NCBI GenBank assembly: GCA_016869335.1
Contig: VGEJ01000127.1
Span: 1-7,333 of the forward strand
DNA length: 7,333 nucleotides
Source: Alphaproteobacteria bacterium
GTDB taxonomy: Bacteria > Pseudomonadota > Alphaproteobacteria > VGEJ01
Reading direction: 5' to 3'
In this document: one piece after another, positions 1-6,065 of the stretch
How the letters are laid out: each line of letters begins with the position of its first letter
How positions within the stretch are numbered: the stretch's first letter is position 1
Notes under the pieces: generated by a model
What the model was told of the DNA's origin: nothing
The model's input: the letters and a program-made list of their open reading frames with translations, nothing else
Database searches by the model: none
Translations under genes and position numbers: made by a program

Positions 1-1199
1 TCGGCAAGCGCTGCGGTCCAGCGTCCCCACGTGGTGTCGTCCCACGGCCGCGGCGAGAGCGTGGCGGCAGCGGCGCCGAGCAGGTCCGGGTCGTCGGTTC
101 TCGGAACGACCTCGCCCCGACACACCGCCCACCACGTCGCCGCGTCCGCGACTGTGGCGAGGTTGCCGCGGACCGCCAGCCAGAACGCCTCATCCGCCGC
201 GACCAGCCCCCCTGCAGCGAGCCGCGGCCGCACCAGGTCATAGGGCATCGCGGCGAGAAGCCGGTGGTTGAGACGGCGGAGCTCCTCGGGGTCGAACCGG
301 GCCGGCGCGCGGCCGAGGTGGCCAAGATCGAACTCGACCGCGAGCTCGCCGAGGCTTTGGCGTGGCACCACCGGCTCGGCCGTGCCGAGCTTGGCCAGCA
401 GGCTCGCCAGCGCCAGCGGTTCGAGACCGGCCTGCCGCCACGCGCGGATGCCGGCGCCGGCTAGGCGCTTGGAGAGCTTCTCGCCGGCCGGACCGATCAG
501 CAGCGCGTGGTGGGCGAACGCCGGCGGTGCCGCGCCCAAAGCATGAAAGATCTGGATCTGCGCCGCAGTGTTCGAGACGTGATCCTCGCCGCGGATGACG
601 TGGGTAATGCCGAGCGCGACATCGTCCACGACAGAGGACAGGAGGTAGAGCGGCACCCCGTCCTCGCGCACCACCACCGGATCGCCGATAGCCGCGGCGG
701 CGATGCGCGTCGCGCCCCGCACCAGATCGTCCCAGGCGACCTCGCCAGCCGCGAGGGCGAAGCGCCAGTGCGCCCGCCGCCCGGAAGCCTCGAGCGCCCC
801 GCGCTCGGCGGCGCCGAGGGCGAGCGCGGCGCGATCGTAGAGCGGTGGCAGACCGCGGGCGGCGCGGCGTGCCCGCAGCGCCTCCAGCTCCTCCGGGGTC
901 TCATAGCAGGGATAGACGCGGCCCTCCGTCCGCAGCCGCTCGAACGCCTCGCGATAGTGCGCGAGCCGCTCGGACTGGCGCACCGAGACCTGCCAGACTA
1001 GACCGAGCCACGCCAGGTCCTCGGCAATCGCCGCGGCGTACTCGGTGCGCGAGCGCTCGGCATCGGTGTCATCGAGCCGCAGGACGAACGTGCCGCCGTG
1101 CTTGGCCGCGAACAGCCAATTGAACAGCGCGGTACGTGCGTTGCCGACATGGAGGTAGCCCGTCGGGCTCGGCGCGAAGCGGGCGATGACGCCCGCCAT
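1..1199 (-). CDS. gltX: Glutamate--tRNA ligase (GluRS), C-terminus cut by window edge
   Basis: Class I aminoacyl-tRNA synthetase that charges tRNA with glutamate in the cytoplasm. Translating the minus strand from ATG 1199-1197 gives 399 uninterrupted residues before the left edge; family members are roughly 440-500 aa, so the anticodon-binding C-terminus is partly missing. The N-terminus ARFAPSPTGYLHVGNART carries the HIGH-equivalent HVGN (residues 17-20). RLDDTD (41-46) stands where many GluRS have RIEDTD. VIRGEDHVSNTAAQI (201-215) is the conserved Rossmann-fold segment, and GEKLSKR (239-245) is the KMSKS loop. Only one cysteine (YPCYE, 96-100) remains in the zone where E. coli GluRS binds zinc, so zinc is probably absent. 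This style matches the second GluRS type found beside a canonical copy in many alphaproteobacteria; that assignment is from memory. The start overlaps the nadE stop by one base (TGATG), implying coupled translation. No convincing Shine-Dalgarno is seen inside the end of nadE. Confidence 0.95.
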   Translation of the reverse strand, partial: MAGVIARFAPSPTGYLHVGNARTALFNWLFAAKHGGTFVLRLDDTDAERSRTEYAAAIAEDLAWLGLVWQVSVRQSERLAHYREAFERLRTEGRVYPCYETPEELEALRARRAARGLPPLYDRAALALGAAERGALEASGRRAHWRFALAAGEVAWDDLVRGATRIAAAAIGDPVVVREDGVPLYLLSSVVDDVALGITHVIRGEDHVSNTAAQIQIFHALGAAPPAFAHHALLIGPAGEKLSKRLAGAGIRAWRQAGLEPLALASLLAKLGTAEPVVPRQSLGELAVEFDLGHLGRAPARFDPEELRRLNHRLLAAMPYDLVRPRLAAGGLVAADEAFWLAVRGNLATVADAATWWAVCRGEVVPRTDDPDLLGAAAATLSPRPWDDTTWGRWTAALA

Positions 1200-2860
1200 C
1201 ACATCTCGCGGAACGCGTTGGTGATGGGGTAGCGGCGGTCGCGGCCGAAGGCCTTGGAGGTGATCTTGACGCCCGGCGGCGCCTGCCGGCGCTTGTATTC
1301 GGCGGCGTAGAGCATGCGCGCGACCCGTTCGACGGTGGCGCGCTCATGCCCGCGGGCGGCGACCTCGGCCACCGGCATCTCGGCCTCGACCAGGCAGCGC
1401 AGGATGTCGTCGAGCACCTCGTAGGGCGGCAGGGTGTCCTGATCGAACTGGTTGGCCCTGAGCTCGGCGGTCGGCTTCTTGGTGATGATCGCCTCGGGAA
1501 TCACTCGACCGTCCGGGCCCAAAGCACCCACCGGCACGGCCTGGTTGCGCCAGTTGGCTAAGCGGTACACCGTCGTCTTGTAGATGTCCTTGACCACGGA
1601 GTAGCCGCCGCACATGTCGCCATAGAGCGTCGCGTAGCCCACCGACATCTCCGACTTGTTGCCGGTGGTCAGCACCATGTGGCCGAGTTTGTTGGAGAGC
1701 GCCATCAGGAGGACGCCGCGGATGCGGGCCTGGAGGTTCTCCTCGGTGACATCGGGCGCGCGGCCGGCGAACAGCGGCACGAGTACCTCGGCAAATGCCG
1801 CGACGGGCGGCTCGATCGGAACGATATCGGCCCGGATGCCGAGGAGCCCGGCGCACGCCAGGGCATCGACGCGGCTCTCCTCCGAGGTGTAGCGCGAGGG
1901 CAGCAGGATCGCGTGCACCTTGCACGGTCCCAGCGCATCGACCGCCACCGCGGCCGTCAGCGCCGAATCGATACCGCCCGAGAGGCCGAGGATGACGCCG
2001 GGGAAGCGGTTCTTGCCCACGTAATCACGAAGGCCCAGGAGCATCGCGCGGTACGTCGCCTCGATCTCATCGGGCGGCAGGGCCCGCTCGCCGGGCCGGC
2101 AGCGCCAGCGCCCATCGCCGGCGCGATCCCAGTGGCTCAGCACGAGCCCCTCGCGCCATGACGGCAGTTCGAGCGCGAGCGAGCGATCGGCGTTGAGAAC
2201 GAACGAGTCGCCGTCGAACACCAGCTCGTCCTGGCCCCCGACCTGATTGACGTAGAGAAGCGGCAGCCCGCACTCGACAATGCGCTCGACCGCGATGTTG
2301 AGCCGCACCTCGCGCTTGCCGACTTCGAACGGGGAGCCGTTGACCACCACCAAGAGCTCGGCGCCGGTCTCTTCGAGGCACTCCGTCACCTCCGGAGTCC
2401 ACAGGTCCTCGCACACCATGACGCCGAGCCGGACGCCGCGGAAGTTCATTGGACCGGGCATCGGCCCCGGCGCGAACACCCGCTTCTCGTCGAACACGCT
2501 GTAATTGGGCAGGTCGTGCTTGAGCCGGACCGCCGCGACGGCGCCCGCGTCGAGCAGCACCGCGGCGTTGTGCAGCTTGCCCTCGGCGCGCCACGGCGTG
2601 CCGAGGAGGAGTGCCGGCCCGCCATCGGCCGTCTCGGCGGCGAGCGCTCGCACCATCCCCTCGGCCTGCTCCTGCAGCGCCGGCTTGAGCACCAGGTCCT
2701 CGGGCGGGTAGCCGACGAGATAGAGCTCGGAGGCGACGACCAGATCGGCACCCCCCGCCGCGGCCGTGCCGCGCGCGCTGCGGAGCTTGCCGGCATTGCC
2801 CTTGAGGTCGCCGACGGTGGGGTTGAGCTGGGCCAGCGCGATGGTCAAACGGTCCGCCAT
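1199..2860 (-). CDS. nadE: Glutamine-dependent NAD+ synthetase
   Basis: Catalyses the last step of NAD+ synthesis: ATP-dependent amidation of nicotinate adenine dinucleotide using ammonia from glutamine. The 553-aa product is the usual length for the two-domain enzyme. Residues 1 to about 260 form the nitrilase-type glutaminase domain with the catalytic triad visible as E45 (VASELYLVGYPPED), K114 (LKHDLPNYSVFDE) and C150 (GVMVCEDLW). Residues from about 270 to the end form the synthetase domain, with the PP-loop SGGIDSA at 294-300, then TTGNKSEMSVGYATLYGD (398-415) and the C-terminal KITSKAFGRDRRYPITNAF. ATG 2860 puts the N-terminus exactly at the start of the hydrolase fold (LTIALAQLNPTVGDLKGNAG), so the start is well supported, although the ribosome site (CCAGGG, about 12 bases upstream) is weak. 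It is the first gene of a nadE-gltX unit and faces the reductase gene across a 47-base gap. No lesions seen. Confidence 0.97.
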   Translation of the reverse strand: MADRLTIALAQLNPTVGDLKGNAGKLRSARGTAAAGGADLVVASELYLVGYPPEDLVLKPALQEQAEGMVRALAAETADGGPALLLGTPWRAEGKLHNAAVLLDAGAVAAVRLKHDLPNYSVFDEKRVFAPGPMPGPMNFRGVRLGVMVCEDLWTPEVTECLEETGAELLVVVNGSPFEVGKREVRLNIAVERIVECGLPLLYVNQVGGQDELVFDGDSFVLNADRSLALELPSWREGLVLSHWDRAGDGRWRCRPGERALPPDEIEATYRAMLLGLRDYVGKNRFPGVILGLSGGIDSALTAAVAVDALGPCKVHAILLPSRYTSEESRVDALACAGLLGIRADIVPIEPPVAAFAEVLVPLFAGRAPDVTEENLQARIRGVLLMALSNKLGHMVLTTGNKSEMSVGYATLYGDMCGGYSVVKDIYKTTVYRLANWRNQAVPVGALGPDGRVIPEAIITKKPTAELRANQFDQDTLPPYEVLDDILRCLVEAEMPVAEVAARGHERATVERVARMLYAAEYKRRQAPPGVKITSKAFGRDRRYPITNAFREM

Positions 2861-2907
2861 CGCCGATACTTACCCTGGCAATCGGAGAGCGACAACGGGA
2901 GACCGGC
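2861..2907. promoter_or_regulatory. Divergent intergenic gap between nadE and the reductase gene
   Basis: This 47-base gap must hold the minus-strand promoter for nadE-gltX unless that lies inside the reductase gene; the plus-strand promoter for the reductase may lie partly inside nadE. On the minus strand, TTGTCG (2895-2890) lies 17 bases before TAAGTA (2872-2867). This spacing suits a sigma-70 promoter, but the -10 match is poor and it would leave only six bases before the nadE ATG. I cannot assign promoters firmly. No operator-like palindrome was recognised. Confidence 0.35.
2897..2902 (+). promoter_or_regulatory. Ribosome binding site of the reductase gene
   Basis: GGGAGA lies five bases before ATG 2908. 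It fits the anti-Shine-Dalgarno well and decides this start: a longer overlapping frame (from 2766) is an antisense shadow over the 5' end of nadE. Confidence 0.6.
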
Positions 2908-3915
2908 ATGCGCCGCAACACCAACCGTCGGATCGTGCCGGTGCGCTGGCCGACCGGCTACCCGGCGGAGGACGACTTCGCCCTGCGCGAAGGGGCGATC
3001 CCGGAGCCGGCGCCGGGCCAGGCGCTGATCCGCACGCTGTGGCTCTCGCTCGACCCCTACATGCGGGTACGCCTCACCGACCGCAAGAACGTGACGCTGA
3101 ACGAGCCGATGATCGGCGCCGTAGTGGCCGTGGTCGAGCGCGACCATGGCAGCGGCCTGGGCGTGGGTACCTTCGTCGAGGCCAGGTTGTCGTGGCAGGA
3201 CTACCATTGCGTGGCCGAGCACCAGGTGCGGCGGGTGGATCCGGCGCTGGCGCCGCTCTCGACCGCGCTCGGCGTGCTCGGCATGCCGGGCCTCACCGCG
3301 TGGTTCGGGATCACGGAGGTGGCCTGTCCGAAGCCCGGCGAGACCGTTCTCGTCTCGGCCGCTGCCGGTGCGGTCGGCTCGCTAGCCGGCCAGCTCGCCA
3401 GGCTCATGGGCTGCCGCGTCGTCGGCACCGCCGGGTCGGACGCCAAGGTGCGCCATGTCGTGGACGACCTCGGCTTCGCCGCGGCGATCAACTACCGCGT
3501 GCCCGGTCTCGCGGCGGCGCTCGCCAAGGCCTGCCCCGACGGCATCGATGTCTATTTCGACAACGTCGGCGGCGATGTCGCGTGGGCCGCGTTCGATCTC
3601 CTCACCATGAACGCCCGGGTCGCGGTATGCGGCCAGGCCTCGCAGTACAACCTGACCGAGCCCGAGCTCGCTCCGCGCGACCTGTTCTGGCTCATCGCCA
3701 AGCGGGCACGGCTCCAGGGCTTCAGCATCTGGAGCTACGCCGATCGCTACGCGGAAGGCCTGGCGCGGCTCGCCGCGCTCTATAAGGCAGGCAAGCTCGT
3801 CTACCGCGAGGACGTCGTGGACGGGCTGGAGAACGCGCCCCGCACCTTCATCGGCCTCCTCCAGGGCCACAACCTCGGCAAACAGCTCATCAAGGTCAGC
3901 GATGCCCCGGAATGA
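2908..3915 (+). CDS. NADP-dependent zinc-free medium-chain dehydrogenase/reductase (CurA / LTB4 dehydrogenase-like)
   Basis: The 335-aa product matches the usual length of the leukotriene B4 12-hydroxydehydrogenase / prostaglandin reductase / CurA subgroup of the medium-chain reductase superfamily. These enzymes reduce the alkene bond of alpha,beta-unsaturated ketones and aldehydes with NADPH in the cytoplasm. Visible marks are LSLDPYMRVRL (47-57, the subgroup LDPYMRGRM signature), GMPGLTAWFGI (125-135), the cofactor loop VSAAAGAVGSLAGQLA (149-164), INYR (194-197), DVYFDNVGGD (214-223) and the C-terminal LQGHNLGKQLIKV (318-330). No catalytic or structural zinc ligands are seen, as expected for this branch. 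Start ATG 2908 has a good ribosome site. It is transcribed away from nadE, and its stop is 27 bases before the apparent start of the broken AlbA_2 gene. Substrate cannot be told from sequence; detoxification of reactive carbonyls is a family-based guess. Symbol withheld because curA-type names are not settled in this group. Confidence 0.9.
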   Translation: MRRNTNRRIVPVRWPTGYPAEDDFALREGAIPEPAPGQALIRTLWLSLDPYMRVRLTDRKNVTLNEPMIGAVVAVVERDHGSGLGVGTFVEARLSWQDYHCVAEHQVRRVDPALAPLSTALGVLGMPGLTAWFGITEVACPKPGETVLVSAAAGAVGSLAGQLARLMGCRVVGTAGSDAKVRHVVDDLGFAAAINYRVPGLAAALAKACPDGIDVYFDNVGGDVAWAAFDLLTMNARVAVCGQASQYNLTEPELAPRDLFWLIAKRARLQGFSIWSYADRYAEGLARLAALYKAGKLVYREDVVDGLENAPRTFIGLLQGHNLGKQLIKVSDAPE

Positions 3916-3932
3916 GTCCCAGCGTGCCGCGC

Positions 3933-3938
3933 AGGGGA
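3933..3938 (+). promoter_or_regulatory. Ribosome binding site of the broken AlbA_2/GHKL gene
   Basis: AGGGGA lies four bases before GTG 3943. It identifies the original start of the pseudogene, because the frame from this GTG reads READNVEVTRS, which resembles the N-terminal AlbA_2 segment, whereas the later GTG at 4028 begins in the middle of the domain. Confidence 0.55.
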
Positions 3939-3942
3939 CGTC

Positions 3943-5067
3943 GTGCTGAGCACGCAGCAAGTGCGCGAGCGCATCCGCAATCGCGAGGCGGATAACGTCG
4001 AGGTTACGCGATCGACGCGAGGCGGGGGTGCTCGTTATCGGTATCGAGGATGATGGTCGTTGCGCCGGAATAGTGGTGACCGATCAACTACTACAACAGC
4101 TCGCGTCGCTCCGGAGCGACGGGCGCGTGCTCCCGTTCCCGACGATTGCGGTGCGCCGGGAGGTGATCGACACTTGCGCAGTCGCCGGGGTCGAGGTCGA
4201 GCCTTCGGAGAACCCGCCGCTGCGCTACGATGGCCGCGTGTGGGTTCGCGTCGGGCCGACGCAAAGGATCGCGACCGGCGAGGAAGAGCGCCGCCTGACC
4301 GAGAAACGCCGGTGGGGCAACCTGCCGTTCGATCAACACCCCGTTCGCGGCGCGGAACTCGGCGATCTCGACCTCAGGCGGTTTCGCGAGGAGTATCTGC
4401 CCTCGACGGTCCTGGCTGACGTCCTGCGCGAGAACGAGCGGGACGAGACCAGCCAACTCAGGCGCTGCGTCTCCTGTCTGCCGATGGAACGCCAACGACG
4501 CTCGCGATCCTGCTGCTCGGCAAGCACCCCCGGCGCTGGTTTCCCGGCGCCTACATCCAGTTCGCGCGCTTCGACGGCTTGTCCATCACTGACCCCGTGA
4601 AGGACCAGAAGGAAATCTCCGGCCCGCTGCCGGACATCCTTCGCCAAGTCGATGAGACGCTTCGCGCGCACATATCGGTCGCCGCGGACTCGTCGAGCGG
4701 GCCCGAGGTGCGCTATCCCGAGTACCCGCTCCGCGCGTTGCAGGAAGTCGTTCGCAACGCCGTCATCCATCGCACCTACGAGTCGAGCAACACCCCGGTG
4801 AAGGTATACTGGTATTAGGATCGCATCGAGATCATCAGCCCGGGTGGCCCCTTCGGGCACGTGCGAACGGACAACTTCGGCCAGCCCGACGTAACCGACT
4901 ACCGCAATCCCGGCATCGCCGAGGCCATGAAGAATCTCGGCTTCGCGCAGCGCTTCGGGTTGAGTATCCCGCTCGCACAGGACGCCCTCAACCGTAACGG
5001 CAATCCGCTCGCAGAGTTCGCTGCGACCGGTAGTGACGTGCTGGCGACCATCCGGAAGCGGCCATGA
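3943..5067 (+). pseudogene. Broken AlbA_2/Schlafen-like and GHKL ATPase-domain protein
   Basis: This gene resembles accessory proteins with an N-terminal AlbA_2 (Schlafen-like, putative nucleic-acid-binding) domain and a C-terminal RecG-C-like HATPase_c_4 domain. It needs three repairs. Frame 1 from GTG 3943 gives READNVEVTRS, then hits TGA 4051. From about 4025 frame 2 continues with GVLVIGIEDDG, LRSDGRVLPFPT and WVRVGPTQRIATGEEERRL, so about 20-30 AlbA_2 codons between the two parts seem deleted. Near 4463 frame 2 ends sensibly at DETSQLR and frame 1 resumes at 4465 with LRLLSADGTPTTLAILLLGK, a one-base loss. In frame 1, TAG 4816-4818 interrupts between the N-box-like EVVRNAVIHR and DRIEIISPGGPFG; the frame then stays open through DNFGQPDVTDYRNP and GFAQRFGLSIP to TGA 5065-5067. 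The end overlaps the ParA start (ATGA). A functional full-length product is very unlikely. Family identity rests on motif recall; function unknown. Confidence 0.85.
5054..5058 (+). promoter_or_regulatory. Ribosome binding site of the ParA-like gene inside the preceding gene's end
   Basis: GGAAG lies five bases before ATG 5064, inside the last codons of the upstream pseudogene. With the ATGA stop/start overlap it supports this start and suggests that translation of the pair was originally coupled. Premature stops upstream would weaken that coupling today. Confidence 0.5.
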
Positions 5068-6056
5068 AGACCATCGCATTCTTCAACAATAAAGGGGGCG
5101 TCGGCAAGACCTCGCTCGCCTATCACCTCACCTGGATGTTCGCGGAACGCGGGCTTCGTGTGGTGGCCGCCGATCTCGATCCGCAGGCCAACCTGACCAG
5201 CATGTTCCTCGATGAGGATCGTTTGGAAACGCTGTGGCCAGACATCGGCCTCCGATCCACAATACTAGGTAGTATCGAGCCGCTGTTCGACGGCACCGGC
5301 GACGTGGGTACACCACGCGTCGAGCGGTTCTATGATAATAGGATCTGTCTCTTTCCGGGTGACCTCGGAATGTCGAAGTTCGAGGACGATCTTTCACAGT
5401 CGTGGCCCCGCTGCCTTGAAGGGCATCAGCGCTCATTTCGCGTCACGACCGCATTCTTCCGGTCAGTCACTATAGCGGCGAGTGAGCATGACGCCGACCT
5501 CGCCCTCATCGATGTCGGTCCTAATCTTGGCGCGATCAACCGAGCCGCCTTGCTCGCGGCGGATCACGTGGTGATCCCGATAGGACCGGATCTCTTTTCA
5601 TTGCAAGGCCTGCGAAACCTCGATCCGACTCTTAGACAGTGGCGGCTTGACCGGCAGCATCGATTGGAGGCGGGCAAGGGGATCAGCTTCCCGCTGCCGA
5701 AGGGTGAGATGCTTCCGGCAGGCTATGTCATGATGCGGCACTCGATCCGCCTGGATCGGCCGGTCAAGGCATAGGCGCGTTGGATTGAGCGGTTTCCGGC
5801 GGCCTACAGGAGTATTGCGCTCAATGTGTCGCCGGACGACGCCCCTCAAATGAGCGCTGATCCGCATTGCTTGGCTCAGATGAAGGACTACCGGTCTCTG
5901 ATGCCGATGGCACAGGAAAGCCAGAAGCCAATGTTCTCCCTGAAGCCGGCGGACGGCGCCATCGGGGGACAACAGGCGGCGGTAAAGGATTGTTACAACG
6001 ACTTCCTAGCGCTCGCCCGGCGTATCGGCGAGGCGTGCGGGTTCGCCGTTCCGTAG
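5064..6056 (+). pseudogene. ParA-family ATPase interrupted by an in-frame TAG
   Basis: ParA/MinD/Soj-type deviant Walker A ATPase. These proteins dimerise on ATP, and ParA members bind DNA to position plasmids, chromosomes or protein cargo. The first 236 codons are open and hold the ATPase core: deviant Walker A NNKGGVGKTS (8-17, signature lysine K10 and K15), AADLDPQANLT (35-45) and Walker B LALIDVGPNLG (146-156), then IPIGPDLFSLQGLRNL (171-186). TAG 5772-5774 (codon 237) interrupts right after RLDRPVKA. The same frame stays open for 93 more codons with a sensible C-terminus (YRSLMPMAQESQKPMF, LKPADGAIG, CYNDFLALARRIGEACG) to TAG 6054-6056. The 330-codon total fits a full protein, so the first TAG looks like a nonsense mutation, perhaps from a tyrosine codon. 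A 236-aa truncated ATPase could still be made. No ParB gene or parS-like repeat is nearby, and the partner was the overlapping AlbA_2/GHKL gene, so ordinary plasmid partition is not indicated. It ends nine bases from the convergent phosphoribosyltransferase stop. Confidence 0.85.
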
Positions 6057-6065
6057 CGTGCCGGG

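Noticed and set aside
507..1001. Plus-strand open frame of about 164 codons
   Set aside because: It is antisense to gltX, whose minus-strand frame holds clear HIGH and KMSKS motifs; a shadow of codon bias.
2067..2924. Minus-strand open frame of 285 codons
   Set aside because: It overlaps nadE in another frame, is Arg/Ala-rich without motifs, and its start lies inside the reductase gene.
3916..3960. Rho-independent terminator after the reductase gene
   Set aside because: Weak stems occur but no T-run follows them.
4028..4600. Intact small gene starting at GTG 4028
   Set aside because: The GTG falls in the middle of the AlbA_2 domain, and after about 4463 the frame leaves the family sequence for an Arg/Ser-rich tail; it is a piece of the pseudogene.
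5262..5275. Perfect inverted repeat ATACTA-GG-TAGTAT
   Set aside because: It sits inside an intact stretch of the ParA coding region, and the two-base loop is too tight for an RNA hairpin. As an operator it would be oddly placed.
5064..6056. Plasmid or chromosome partition locus
   Set aside because: No ParB-like gene and no iterated parS-type sites accompany the ParA-like gene; its overlapping partner is an AlbA_2/GHKL protein.
3916..6065. Insertion sequence or transposon carrying the cassette
   Set aside because: No transposase, terminal inverted repeats or target-site duplication could be seen at the edges; the cassette nearly abuts both neighbours.
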